The translations under genes and the position numbers were made by a program. This document shows, piece by piece, positions 20,313-32,144 of a stretch of DNA of 64,000 nucleotides. The DNA is from Cantharellus purpuraceus (taxonomy: Eukaryota > Basidiomycota > Agaricomycetes > Cantharellales > Hydnaceae). The DNA lies in assembly GCA_025174535.1 (NCBI GenBank), contig JALBUN010000024.1:124001-188000 (forward strand), given 5' to 3'. The notes beneath the pieces are model-generated. The model saw only the letters and a program-made list of their open reading frames with translations. It made no database searches and was not told the origin of the DNA. Position 1 is the first letter of the stretch, and each line of letters begins with the position of its first letter.

Positions 20313-20818
20313 CTGCACCATTCTCACCATGCCCGACGTGGGCGGGTGTTGAAGGTTGGGATCACTGTGGTCCTCTTCCCCTTGTTGAGGGGGTATGGCC
20401 CTTGGGGTATGGATATTCCAGAAAGAGGTATGCATGACTATATGACTCGCGACTCCGACGACTGTTGAAGCCTGTTAGAACGGCATAATTTCATCGTGGA
20501 GGAGAGAGCAGCTCACAGTTGAGCACCATAACCACTACGAGATACCAGTGGAGAGGCGTCAGGGTATGCAACGACGCCTCTCCACTGGTATCTCGTAGTG
20601 GGTATGGTACTCAACTGTGAGCTGCTCTCTCCTCCACGATGAAATTATGCCGTTCTAACAGGCTTCAACAGTCGTCGGAGTCGCGAGTCATATAGTCATG
20701 CATACCTCTTTCTGGAATATCCGTACCCCAAGGGCCATACCCCCTCAACAAGGGGAAGAGGACCACAGTGATCCCAACCTTCAACACCCGCCCACGTCGA
20801 GCATGGTGAGAATGGTGC
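20313..20818. repeat. Near-perfect long inverted repeat (hairpin)
   Basis: Left arm 20313-20560 and right arm about 20573-20818, separated by a 12-base loop (AGGGTATGCAAC). Only a few mismatches are visible along roughly 247 bases (for example AACCACTACG against GTAGTGGGTA). No target duplication or TIR signature is obvious at its outer ends. If transcribed it would form a very long RNA hairpin. Confidence 0.93.
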
Positions 20819-21430
20819 GGTGTGGAATGTATCCACATTACGTCACCCTAGCCAGAACCGGTTGACGCGGGGCTTCGTAGTCCACCGTCAATTATATTTA
20901 GCTGACACGGACTTCACATGCCGTCTGGCGCACATATATAAGATAGTCGCCAGCCGTTCCTTTTTGTCCAAGGAATTCAGACGTTGTGGTCTTGAACCGG
21001 CTTAAATCACCAGGACTCACGATGACAATTGGATATCGTTCAAACATTTCGAGATCGTATGGGATATGTTGTTATTTGGCTCTTCTAATCCTTGACAAAT
21101 CTTTCAACATGGTCAAATATTATAGCATCTTCCATAATACTCCATCCAACCTCTATAATACGATGCTTCAGATGTTTGGATGCTGTCCACCGCAGGAGTC
21201 GGGTACAGACTAGAGAAAATTCCACCCCCTTTTAAAAGGTATGCAGACAAAAAGAAAAATGGCAAAGGTGGTGAGAATGTGGACAGGAAAATGGGTAGCG
21301 CAGCCTCGTTTCGCTTGTGGTTCGTGTGTAAAGTTGCAATAGTTGGTCCAAGGACTAGTTGACAGATGCTTTGATGTGAGAGGAGAAAATTAGCAGTAGA
21401 GAGGAACTTGGGGACGAAGTGGCCTACGTG
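20819..21430. other. Unassigned host sequence
   Basis: No gene or repeat of the window is recognised. Short open frames exist on both strands, without family features. Confidence 0.3.
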
Positions 21431-21439
21431 TGCTCGACG

Positions 21440-22900
21440 GCACAGGATGACCTTTAATAAAGGCTCCGTGAATATCGTCCACGGGCACGCAATTTCAAGG
21501 TGCTGCAAGATTAATCAGGCCACTTGCTAAAACAACAGTTCCATGAACCAACCTATGATCCCACGCAGCGATTCCCCCGTCATCCACCCCTCCTATGACT
21601 AATTTCTTACCATTATGCTTATTCGTGACAGAGTGAAGGCTCGTGATGATGCCGTTTACACCTGTCCTTTGTTCGTCGTGATTATGCCATCCTCCCATCA
21701 GAAGATTCGACAATGATGATCGTCCCAGGGTGCCATCACCTGCACATATCTCAACACATCTGTCATCAACCTCTAGATAACTACATACTCACTAAATCCA
21801 AGAACGACCCACTCAATCTCTACAGGAAGCAATGATGTCGGTCGACGTGCAGTCCCCTCTTCCTTGGTAGGACGTTTTTTCGAGAATTATGACCAAGCCG
21901 TTTTGAACTTCTGCCTTTCTTTCGCGCCCCTTGTCCCCATGCTTGACTTTTGAGGTGAGTGGCGTTACAGGTGTATATGTCAAGCAGTGACGTTCCAATT
22001 CAATTGAGTCAGGCTTGACTCTGGAACTTGAGATCAGGGATGAGGAAATCGCAGTTGAAACGGAGCACGGTTTGGTGAACACGGTCGATGACACATGTTC
22101 AAGTCTCTGATCGAGGGGACTATCGTGTTTATAAGTAAGCGACGTAACAGATACGAGCTATCGATGTCACTTACGAGGACACATGTGATTGTTATCAATT
22201 TGACGCTGAACGAAGTGAAATACGCCACCATGAACATCAGCCACATATAATTCATAGTAAGAGCTTACCGCATCTGCCAGCGCGAAAACATCACGTCCCA
22301 CCGTCTCGACAGTAGTCAAGCCAAAGTGAGAGGCTTCCCCGAGCATTTTAGCTTTCATGAAGTCGATGTTTCGAAAACCTTGTGTGATCTACCTCAGCTT
22401 ACATCACAAGAACGTTCGGGTTTCTTACAACGAAATCTCTATGACTCCATAGTATACCTCTCAGGCACTCTTGGGAAGTGATAGGGGTGCTGCGACTGGC
22501 GTCACGGAAAAAGAGGAAAGAGCCTCTGCAGACGGTTGTAGAGACTCTGGAGCGGCTACCACATACGCTGGGGGGACTATCTGGAGGTCATGGGTCACAA
22601 GTCTCGACGCTGGTGGAGTGACATAGAACAACTTCGGGGAGAGGGCTCAGATCATTGTCGCAAATAAGTCATACCTATAAAGAAACAGCTACTCTCATCA
22701 TTTTCAGTAATCCCATAGCTCCAGGCGTACCCTCCATGACTCATTCTGCAACCTTTTGTAGTACACCATCGCGAGTAGTAGAGGTTGAGATTTTCTAGTT
22801 GAATAATCGCCACACGCGTTCGCCAGTCCAGATCGTCTTCACTGGTCGATGACGTTTGATCAGACGCTGACGCTAGCCCAACCGTACACTGCAAGAAATG
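21440..22900 (-). pseudogene. WD40 protein gene, 5' half (inverted relative to 18046)
   Basis: Read on the minus strand: a block KLFYVTPPASRLVTHDLQIVPP (about 22570-22640), then GVNGIITSLHSV and KKLVIGGVDDGGIAAWD (21570-21665), a WD40-type strand pattern, and last CVPVDDIHGAFI (21450-21490). The last block and its DNA (TGGACGATATTCACGGAGCC) also occur at the start of the plus-strand half at 18070. So one exon is present in both halves and the halves face each other. Frames change between blocks. The 23000-23540 region upstream shows open frames I cannot place. Confidence 0.4.
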
Positions 22901-22999
22901 AACAGTAACATGGCCTCAGTCACACATGACATATTTCAGTTGTTTCAATAACGTGCAATTGTCTCCATGTCCATGTCAAATGATCAGCAGCTATAGCTG

Positions 23000-24742
23000 A
23001 GAATGTAGAAGGAGAGAAGGGCGAGGGAGGTGGATGGAGGTGAGATGTTGCGTTCAAATCGACAGAGACCAAGCATATTCCGGACTGTATTGATGTAGCT
23101 GTCACCATGCTGCCCAGGTCAATGGCATGATTTCTGTGAGTATTCACACGCGATCCGTTAGTCCTGAAAAAGACAATGCCGCATGAAAGATGGTGCAGAG
23201 AAACCACACGGTTCTCCCCAACCAAACCGGGGTGGCAGCACGTGGAACTTGAGGGTGAGAAGAGGAGCCATTCTAACGTGAAATGACTGGCCAGGCGATG
23301 TGGAAGGCGCAAGGTTTGGGGACGAGAGGGAAGAGATAGAAGAGGATGGAGAGGAAGATAGCGACTCACGAGGCGTTCGAGGTGTGGGAGGAGTGGTTCC
23401 GGTGTATGAGAGTGGTAGCTTTTCCGCTGGCTCCCGCCGTTGCCCTCGACCTCGCTGCGAATACCCATACCCGCAACCGCACTCGATGGTCTTAGCCCAT
23501 CTACGAGAGACCTTTATCTCAAGCTCTGACCACCTTTAAGCATTCCCTAAGCTGATCCTTCTCACCATCACAGTCAACATAATTTTTAGGTGCTTCCACA
23601 GATGCTTTGGACACGAGGTGATTCGCGACCGAGTAGGCCGAGAAAGTGGATGAGGGATATGATTGGAGAGCGACGGATCAGGAGAATGTGTGGGGAACTT
23701 TATAGAAGGAGGGGGCAAAGGCGAGAGCGAGGCTTCTCGGGATACTGAGATGTCAAATGAGGGAAAAACAAGGTAGCAGGATGGTTCCCGGGAAACAGAT
23801 TTGAAGAAAGGGGTTGATTCACCATGTTAGAAGCGGTAGTATCAATTCTATGGCAGGCTTTTAACCACGAGCATTCAACACCAGAGGAAGGATGAGCGAT
23901 TAACTCTGCATGAGCGTGCCGATGACCGAACCAGCTATATCACGTGACCGAACTCGGCTATAGATGCCTTCTGCAGCCTCGGTCCTTGCAAAAGCATCCC
24001 ATGTTGCACATTTGAAACGATGCATAACTGGACTTCCCGCTTCAAAGTTGGATCTTGAGACATTTCGGTAGGAGACTTTCTGTTATTTCACAGCAGCCGA
24101 GAAGAGTTTAGTATAGGTCCAGGCTGGGTATTGCTTACTATTGTCTCTCCGGCTTGGATCTTCTAGGTGTGATGGATGAAGATAAAGTAAGTGATACAGA
24201 CAGGACGGACTGGCGTGATTGGATATGGAATCTCTATAGAATCTTAACGCAGCGAAAGCTAGTATAAACTCAGTCTCGTGTTAAACGAATGACTGTTATT
24301 CTGACAAACCTAGTATAAACTACATACTGTGTCAGCTACTTGTTAAATATAAAGTAGAAGAAATCCTTCCTCAGTCTCGTGTTAAACGAGTAACTGAGGT
24401 ACTAAACTACACAAGCAAAACTTATATACGTTCAGTAATATGCCCCTATCAGCGACTCGGTCAACGAAGATCCGTAGTCACATTTGTGGACTGTAGTGGA
24501 TCCCAAGGGACGCCCCGTTCTGTTCAACAATCTCCCGTGAGTTCATATGTTCATGTGCATTCTAGAGAATCAGTGAAATGATGCATTATTCATATAAGGA
24601 CAATATGGCTCTGGTTTCAAGCCTGGATCCTTCCTGGACTCAGAAGTGAGCGGCCATGGAGGACTATTTTCTATTAAAAATTCACCACCTCTCAGACCGA
24701 CCTATTATCTGAAAGATATAACCCTCCTCACTTAGTTATGAC
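23000..24742. other. Host spacer, no supported gene
   Basis: A minus-strand frame (22920-23468) is open for 182 codons but is low-complexity and unrecognised. Near 24270-24400 the phrase CAGTCTCGTGTTAAACGA occurs twice together with TAGTATAAACT, a small local duplication. Nothing else is supported. Confidence 0.3.
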
Positions 24743-25396
24743 CTACACCGCCTTGCTGTCGTTAACCATATTAAGAGACAACTTTTCTCGGCTAGACAGA
24801 CCGGGTCTTGCATCATTTTTGAGATTGACCCAGCACACAGACGGCAGGTCAGTTTGGATATGAATACTGATACTGTAGCCCATTAATCGCGCCGTCAGCT
24901 CTTCACCTTTACCAATAGGCACTGTGTCGTCCGAACGTGATCTACGCCTGACATTCTGTAGCTTTGCCATCTGTTCAATGCTCGATGACTGGTCAGCTAT
25001 TGACGTCGATAAGGCAGTCGAATTTGTCATGCGTTGCAGAGTGTGGTTTCCCTTTTTCGACCTCCGAGCCTTCTTAACCTTGTGGGTCAGGCATACGAAG
25101 GAGGACACGGTGAATCTCCAGGCAAAGAGGCACAAGGTGAAAAAAACCGGGGGTTCTGCTCTATACCGGGCTGACACCATATATGTATCCAGGTGGTACA
25201 ACTTATTGCGCTTTGGTCTCTCTCCGCCTGCTTTCCATCTCCTTTCGGAAAACATTCCCGCCTCCTTCGCACTTAGGTTTAACTCCTGCCGAAGTAAGAA
25301 GTATTCTGCGTTGGCTTGTACAAAAGCAGAAGGGCGGTTTTCAAGGCCGTACGGAAAAGGAACCTGACGCATGCTACTGCTTCTGAAGTGGTGCAT
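24743..25396 (-). CDS. Hypothetical ORF, 217 codons, doubtful
   Basis: Longest open frame of the low-repeat block. The translated product has no repeats, signal or domain that I recognise, and its composition (Arg/Ser-rich, with scattered Cys) is not convincing. The opposite strand is also open for 147 codons over the same bases. It could be noncoding. Confidence 0.15.
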   Translation of the reverse strand: MHHFRSSSMRQVPFPYGLENRPSAFVQANAEYFLLRQELNLSAKEAGMFSERRWKAGGERPKRNKLYHLDTYMVSARYRAEPPVFFTLCLFAWRFTVSSFVCLTHKVKKARRSKKGNHTLQRMTNSTALSTSIADQSSSIEQMAKLQNVRRRSRSDDTVPIGKGEELTARLMGYSISIHIQTDLPSVCWVNLKNDARPGLSSREKLSLNMVNDSKAV

Positions 25397-25482
25397 CGAT
25401 CAAGGTATGGTTTCGGGGTTGGTTTTGCGTGCCCCTATTAAGTATTTCTTTACGTGGCATTTTGCATGTGTCCATGAATTCG

Positions 25483-25692
25483 TACTAACAGCTCTTGGCC
25501 GGCGACCACTTGGTTGACAACGATGCGAGTACAACATTTCTCTCTGCCTGTCAATACAAGTATGGGGGCATCGCCAAGGAACCTGGTGAAACTTCGGGTG
25601 AGCTATTGACCTCCCTAATATCCAGAGTAGAGAGCGTGGAGTGGGCGAGGAAACATATCCCCAGTCGAGAACGCAAATGTGAATCTAGATAG
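25483..25692 (+). pseudogene. Possible C-terminal fragment of a protein prenyltransferase beta subunit
   Basis: The frame reads LSACQYKYGGIAKEPGE and ends ARKHIPSRERK. KYGGIAKEPGE resembles the GGF(G/S)K-P(G/D) active-site region near the end of geranylgeranyltransferase I beta subunits. The expected tyrosine/histidine-rich follow-up is absent, so this would be a degraded fragment. Recognition is weak and from memory. Confidence 0.25.
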
Positions 25693-25693
25693 C

Positions 25694-26636
25694 CAGCAGT
25701 GACTACTTCAGGTAGATTGCGTAGCGTGCTGGAGCATCCTGTAGTGTGCTGGAGCGAGGGGGGTGCTCCGTACAGCCATGAATCAGTCGGGGTAGCCATC
25801 GAGTTGTGTGTAGACAGTCATATGTATGAGACACGAATCTCACACATGTATCATCTGAGGATTGAAGAGCCAAGAGAGTGCAAGTGCACAGAGCTCAAAT
25901 GATGTACGGCGAGGCTCCAAAAGACTATAATTGGATTAAAAGATAAAAATAAAAATAAAAAATGGTGCCCGAGTTCGTTTCCCACCCACCTCACTACATA
26001 ATTAACGCGCAGCGAGCCGTCCTGTATGTCGTACGCGACCGCAGCTCCTCATACACGATCCTCGATTTCAGTGGAATTGCATGAACGCCATCTAACGCGA
26101 ATTCGACGGCCAAGTTTGAATGGGGGTGAGTAGTGGAGTGGGATGGGTGCAACAACCGCTGGGCCTGTAAATGAGCTGGAGAGGAGACTTGGTCACTCGG
26201 ACCTCGAGTAAACCGTTGTACTACGTGATGTGGCCGGGCCCCACGCAGTCGGAGAGTTGTCGCGTATGTCACCGCCCCCTCCACATTCCCATACGTTGCC
26301 CTTCTTTCTCTTTTTCTGTTTCCATTTCCTCCGTTCCCCTTGGAAAAAACTAAACCGTTAAAGACTCTCACAATGGGTATTCCTGTAAAGGCAACATTGG
26401 TTGGACTAAAGAAGAGTTAGGAGCTGCCGTGGCATGGTTTTGTATCCGCGAACAGCTCCACAGCCTATCCCCGAGCGCTTCTAGCAGCGCCGCTGGAGTA
26501 TCAGTACCTTCATGGAGCACTGGCAGGCGAATCAGAGCGCCGTAGAGTGCAGAGCGCCAAGGCTGCTAAGCTATAAGGGCGTCCAGTGAGTGACATTGGC
26601 CAACCTATAGACTAGCTCGCCTGCTCTTTCTTCTTC
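25694..26636. other. Host spacer upstream of the WW/membrane gene
   Basis: No gene is supported. The AT-rich run near 25930-25965 and a pyrimidine-rich run (26280-26340) are the only notable compositional features. Confidence 0.3.
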
Positions 26637-29335
26637 ATGGTGCATCGAGACCATACACCCCGAGGTTCGAAGCCATTTGGCATCAGCGAATTCCCTCTTT
26701 TACCAGTCCCGTACGCTGTTGCTATGCCGTCATCAAGCCAGTTTGGAGGCGCCCGATATAGTCCCAAAGGAAGTAGCTTAACTTTGAAGTATGTTGTGAA
26801 TTAGTGAAATTTTAGGATGCTGATTCAATATGTACCTTGTACAGCAAATCGCGTCTACTTGTATGTCTTCAATCATTCCTCCTGCCACGGGTGAAGTGAT
26901 GTCATTGACTTCAGCTTCCGGTTCCCGATGGGTGGGTGACGCATATCCACCCCAAAGGCTGGTTGTACTACACGAATCCCTCCCGAAAAATCGTGACCGA
27001 TTTCAAAATCGAAACTCGTGAGGGACAGGACCAGCTCCGGGTGGCATTGGAGGAGGATGAGGTGGTCGAGGCGGGCCAACTTCCCGCTCACTGCGAGTTG
27101 TGGGTTAATGAAGGAGCGAATGTGGACAGGCCAGAGAGGATGTATGTGGATCATCAAGAAAGGATCGTAAGCGTGATCCCACCCATCAGAGGGGATTCTT
27201 TACGACCGGGAAGGCGTCCGACAATGCAGCAGGATAGTGAGAAAGCGATGAAAGCGAGTATGTGACTCTACATCATTCAGTGGTGGATATCCGGTAATGA
27301 TGCAGCATGCAGAGCTGCGTTTCGAACAGGACTATTTTGACTTTCTGCGGGACCATCCATGCCATATCAGTCTTCCTGATAATGCGGAAGAGGACGCTCT
27401 TTCGATACTAACATGGTTCTGCGCAGGTGCGGATTGATATTCTCATTCGGATCTATCACCTAATCACGCACCGTACGCAGATCGTTTGCTGCACGCAGAG
27501 GAAAGTGTAGTACCCTTTTCAAAGGAGATGAGCCAGGAACTTTTGTCTTTATTGCAATCCATGGTAGCCAATACCGCATTCTCTTCGCCACGATGCGAAC
27601 CCATTAAGGTATATTTAGTGAGCGACATTCTCGAGGTGAGCATATTCAACATACAAGGCTCCGTGAATTAGACGATCACGACACTGGCAGCATATAGGTA
27701 AGCATGAATACGAAGTGAAACCAGAAAACATGTCAAAATGACCATGTCGTAGCGGGGGAAAGACTTCACCAGCACTACGGCCTCCAAGATGCGCGAAGCT
27801 ATCTCAACGAGCGGCTCCGGGCCCGCGCCCCCAAAGATGTGCCACCCCTGTTATTTGAATAATGTAAATAATTGCTTTGCTGGGGTGTAGTGATGAGCAG
27901 AAGTCGAATAGAAAGTGGAGCAGTGGTGGGAACACGATGTATGCATAGTCGAATTGAAGATATACTTGAGTAGTATCTTCCTACAAGGTTTGATGGGATT
28001 TGGTGTGATCTTCGTCTAGATATCGACAATTTAAGCAGGGATGAGGAGCAGATGACTCGAATGAGAGTAAATGCTTAATAAAAAAAGTAGCCAGTGATTG
28101 TATGGCTTCGTAATTCGAGATTCGAGTGGGATATGCAATATTCTAATAGAATATGCAAAAGATAATAGAAATACGCGTTCGTTCTGGAGATATTCCAGAT
28201 ACGAATAGATTCAGACACACAGACAGAATAAGTGAGAGATAATTACTCTGTCTATTAAGTGCATTACAGATGTGGTTTATATATGATACTAAGTCCTATG
28301 AATGAGTGAAGTCATTCGTAAATGTCCTGAGTCAATGATGAGATGGATGATGAGATGATGATGGGGGGAAGTGTGCATGATGATGAAATGATGAAAATAA
28401 AAGCGAAATAATGTCCAGGAAGTTCTGGAACTCACAGGGGCTTCTCCTGTTCCCTATTCCATTCCTGTAACCGTTCCCCTTTACCCCCTTTGTCCCTCAA
28501 AACCTCCTGAGCCTCCTATATGCTCCTGTTCCTCCCCTGTTCCCTGTAATCCCCCTCTCCTCTCCCTTCTCCCCAGAAGTCCGGCAGCTAGACGTCTGGC
28601 AGCTGGAACAACAACCCCCACCCCTTGTCCACCTCTTCTGGGACTTTTGCATGTCTGCCCTTTGCTTCGGTGTGCCGTATGCATACCTCCGATACATTGA
28701 CGAGATGTTCATCACAGGGTTCGGACGCACAGACACTACGACGGAGCGGTGGCATCGGTTTGTGCAGGAGAATGTAAAGGACTGGAATGGCACGAACTTG
28801 GTGGCGACTGTGCTAATTAGCATGGCCGTGGCGTTTTTAGCAGTCCCGGGGATTGATAATGTCTCCAGGTGTTTGGGGCTAATATCTGTCTTGGTCGCTG
28901 TGGCGAGCATTATCACGGGCTTGTTGAATGTGTGGCAGCATCAACACGAAACCCAATCAACCCCTGAGTTAACTATTATTGTGCGTGATTTATTCTCGAT
29001 AGAGTTTATTTTGATTCAAACTTTTGTATGGTAGATGGATTTTTTCAGCAAGCGGAGTGGGGTGTACATAACTTCAACCTTCTTGCGACCCTTCTATCTC
29101 TCCCCTTGGTGCTCCTCATATGGTCAACCGTGACCTTTGCTGTCGGCATCGTGACATTTTCTTGGAGGGGAATAGACCCGACTACTCTGGATGCCAGTGG
29201 TGGAGTTGGTAACAGTAACTCGCAACCTCTGGACCTGAACATGTTCCTATTTGGCTTGCCAACTGCATGGGTAACTACGGGCATATTCCTTGGGCTGATT
29301 GTGGCTGTTCTTTCGTCATTCATGTTCTTCTGGCA
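26637..29335 (+). pseudogene. Host gene: WW-domain-like protein with C-terminal membrane segments, split by a solo LTR
   Basis: Start ATG 26637 (MVHRDHTPRG). Exon 1 ends with a GTATGT donor near 26788; another GTATGT...CAG intron ends near 26910. Then comes a WW-like block PDGWVTHIHPKGWLYYTN (26921-26976), VDHQERI (27149), HAELRFEQDYFDFLRDHPCH (27307-27366), LLHAEESVVPFSKEMSQELL (27490), and GERLHQHYGLQDARSYLNER (27760-27810). Solo LTR 27849-28613 follows. Without it and one ACCCC copy, the frame runs on as DVPPPPLVHLFWDFC. Hydrophobic segments are at VATVLISMAVAFLAVPG, ISVLVAVASIITGLL and LLSLPLVLLIWSTVTFAVGI. A final intron starts at 29336 (GTAAAC); Gypsy-1 sequence begins near 29389, so the 3' end is lost. 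This matches a WW-plus-membrane protein type I know from agaricomycetes; its function is unknown. Confidence 0.6.
27849..28613 (-). repeat. Solo LTR4 in the host gene
   Basis: 765 bp, flanked by ACCCC on both sides (27844-27848 and 28614-28618). The plus strand starts TGTTATTTG and ends GAACAACA. It belongs to the family of the LTRs at 33034 and 34478. No internal retroelement sequence is present, so it is a product of LTR-LTR recombination. Confidence 0.9.
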
Positions 29336-29388
29336 GGTAAACCTTCATTCTTCCTTCATGTCTTCGCCATTGATCATTGTGATATGGC

Positions 29389-30660
29389 AGGTGTGGACGA
29401 GAAGTATTCCAAGTTCTTGTGGTTGGTTATGACATCCACCGGATCGGAGGGGCCTTCAAGGTAGTGTCTCCATATCCGGAAGGCTTCATATATGGCAAGG
29501 AGCTCTTTGTCATGGATGTCATAGTTCAGTTCGGGGGGTGTAAATGTACATGAGTGAAAAGCGATCGGGTGGACTTGTCCGTCGTCCGGAGAGATGATGG
29601 ACAGGATCGCGGCAAGTGCATAGTCGGAGGTGTCGGTCTCTAATAGGATGGGAACGTCTGGAACCCAATGAGTCAGTATTGGAGCGGAAGTAAAGGCCTT
29701 TTTCAAGGTCTCAAAACTCTGTCTACATTTGTCAGTGAAATTCCATTGGATACCCTTCCTAGTGAGTCGGGTGAGCGGAACAGTGATATCAGAGTAGCCA
29801 TGAATAAAGTGGCGGTAGAAGTTGGCGAACCCGAGGAAGGACTGTACGTCCTTGACTTTCCAGGGTTCTGGCCATTCCTGTATGGCTTTGATTTTGTCAT
29901 CAGACATTGTCAATCCTGCTGGGGAGAGGATATAGCCTAGGTATTTGACCGAGTCAGAGTGGAATTCACATTTGTCAGCGCGGGTGAAGAGGCCATGTTT
30001 TCGGAGACGTCAGAGTACCTCTCGGACATGTGTCCAATGTTCTTCTTCGTTGTCCAAATATACCAGAATGTCGTCAAAGTAAACGAGGACGGTCACATCA
30101 AGGAGGTTGGCGAAGGTATCATTCATGAACCTCTGGAAAGCGGCCGGAGCATTGGTTAGTCCAAAGGGCATGATGCACCACTCGAAAGATCCATATTGTG
30201 TGCAGAAGGTCGTTTTCCATTCGTTGCCTTCTCGGATACAGACTAGATGGTAGGCATGTCGGAGATCTATTTTGGTGTAGATCTTAGCCTTTCAAGGACT
30301 CTCAAGTAGGTCCGCAGTGCAGGGTATGGGGTATTGGTCTTTCTTGGTGATCTTGTTGAGTTCATGGAAGTTGACGCATAGACGGAGTGATCCATCTTTT
30401 TTGCAGACAAATAGGACCGGAGCTCCATGAGGAGATAGGGATGGGTGGATGAAGCCTGTGGCCAAGTTCTCGTCTATGAATGTTCAGAGAGCCAGTAGCT
30501 CTTTTTGGGATAGCAAGTAGATAGGGCCAAGTGGAGGGGTGGAGTTGTCATCCAGTTTGATCTTGAGATCGTATGGTTGGTGTTCTGCTAGGGAGTCGGC
30601 TTTAGACTTGCTGAACACGTCAGCGAACTCATGATACTCCTTGGGAACCATAGAGAGGTC
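29389..30660 (-). pseudogene. Gypsy-1 copy b: reverse transcriptase and RNase H
   Basis: The minus strand carries RT-connection motifs VQSFLGFANFYRHFI, then PILLETDTSDYALAAIL and FHSCTFTPPELNYDIHDKEL of RNase H (29374-29913). Upstream, 29914-30660 holds RT palm sequence in broken frames, for instance [19 protein letters not shown] and DVTVLVYLDDILVYL-type stretches near 30040-30180. RNase H breaks off at 29389 after the YFSS block; integrase is absent. It abuts the last intron of the host gene. Confidence 0.8.
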
Positions 30661-30672
30661 TGGTGGAGTGGA

Positions 30673-31200
30673 TCAGGCGGATCGAGTGGTGAGGAATATC
30701 GGATCAGAGAGGTGGACCTGGAATGTGTGAGAACCGTCCAGCTTGCTTAGTCTGGCGAAGACCATAGCATCCACCATTGATATGAATGGAGGGGTAGACG
30801 GTGTATCTATCAGAGCAGAGTCAGCAGAGGCAGAAGATAATTTCGCACCTATAGTTGCTGGTGACGTCAGGGATGACACAGCCTGTGCTGGAGAACGGAA
30901 TGTGATATGGCCCAATGCCCAGTCAATCAACGGATTGTAGCGGGTGAGCCAGTTATGTCCGAGAACCACAGAACAGCTGGAGTTAAGCGGAGTAACATAG
31001 AATGTAAGGTTCTGGATTTCTCCGACAGAAAAATGGATAGACAAATCTATAGCTCGTGAAATAACAGCATTAGTAGTGCCATCAAATAATTGGAGTGGTA
31101 TCGGAGTTATGGTTTATGTATGGAGTTTATGTAAATCAGAAAAAGAGGAATTGAGGAAACAGTGAGTAGAACCGGAGTCAATTAATGCTTGAATAGTGGT
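30673..31200 (-). pseudogene. Gypsy-1 copy b: protease
   Basis: The minus-strand frame has LIDSGSTHCFLN (active-site DSG, about 31165-31200), then VGEIQNLTFYVTPL and [18 protein letters not shown] (30930-31015), typical of Ty3/gypsy aspartic protease. A frame change or stop between 31044 and 31114 splits it. The near-identical copy c is at 35838-36281. Confidence 0.8.
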
Positions 31201-31746
31201 ATCGGGAATGGAGTTGGAGTGGACAAGGAGGGTAAGGGAGTCGGAGTGGAAAAGAGCAGATGTGTTCAGGCGGACCTCGTTTGTCATATGGGGAGTACCA
31301 ACGCAGCCCTCAGCCCGTATGGAGGCTATAGGACTGCTTACTATTTTTTTTGGTCTGTCGTGGCATTGGCGGTGTGGCCCTTTGCCTTTGCTGCAGACGA
31401 GGTTGCCTTGTCGCAATCCTTGGCTTGGTGACCAGGCTTTCCGCAGAACAGACAGAGGTTGTTGTCCATGCAGCACTGGTGTTCCTGCTGGGTAAGTTTC
31501 ACATCCTTTCCCAGCTTGGTGGAGAGGTCTGGAGTACTCTTGCAAGCTCTGGAGTTATTGCTGGTACTGGAGTTATTCTGACCAGAACCGGAAGCGGCAG
31601 CGTTACCAGTGTTTGACTTCTGGCCTGAGTTGGTGGTGGCCCGCTTATCGGACCCCTTGTTGGACTTTGGGGTCTTGTCCGATGATTTGTCCGATTTGTT
31701 GTTGGCTGAATTTTTGCAGGAGACCTCGGATTGATGTTCCCAATTA
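31201..31746 (-). pseudogene. Gypsy-1 copy b: gag with zinc knuckle
   Basis: Ser/Lys/Asn-rich linker, then CMDNNLCLFCGKPGHQAKDC with a CCHC zinc knuckle (CLFCGKPGHQAKDC) at about 31400-31460. The N-terminal capsid part is missing: at 31747 the sequence switches to a Gypsy-2 LTR fragment. Confidence 0.8.
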
Positions 31747-31900
31747 GGCAAGTTCTTTATACTAGATGATGCAAGGAATAGGGGAACCAAGATAGGGGAA
31801 CAATAGGGGAGAGATAGGAGAGTGCACCCTAACAGGCTGTGCTGATAGGGGCAATAAGAAAGGTGCTAAAAATAGAAACTGAGTCATATGAACCCTGACA
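31747..31900 (-). repeat. Gypsy-2 LTR fragment
   Basis: Reverse complement of 62701-62850 (first half of the Gypsy-2 LTR, ending TGTCAGGGTT when read on the minus strand). It is followed by ACCTC, the reverse complement of GAGGT. GAGGT also stands right of the Gypsy-2 LTR at 63035-63039. Confidence 0.8.
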
Positions 31901-32144
31901 ACCTCCCAACCAGGCTCCTCATTGTCCTCCAGTCACAGAGCATGATCTACCATCTTGACTGTCCTTTTTGCTCCCCATCATCCTCCAACCACAGAGCACT
32001 ATTACACTTACCCATTACTCAGTGCTACCCCTACCCCTCAACCTGACTGTTCTTTGGCATGTTGAACAACTGCATTACATACTATCTGTTTGCTAGGACC
32101 ATTGCACACAGGCTTATAGGGTCTACTCCATAAGCGAACCAACA
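31901..32144 (+). repeat. LTR3 fragment (inverted)
   Basis: Reverse complement of LTR3; ends GCGAACCAACA at 32144. It was interrupted by the Gypsy-2 LTR at the GAGGT site. The other half of the same arrangement is seen at 63035-63178. Confidence 0.7.

Noticed and set aside
20313..20818. The long palindrome as a foldback transposon
   Set aside because: No target duplication or second copy in the window was found, so I list it only as an inverted repeat.
22920..23468. 182-codon minus-strand ORF as a gene
   Set aside because: Composition is irregular and proline/leucine-rich, no domain is visible, and the opposite strand is also partly open.
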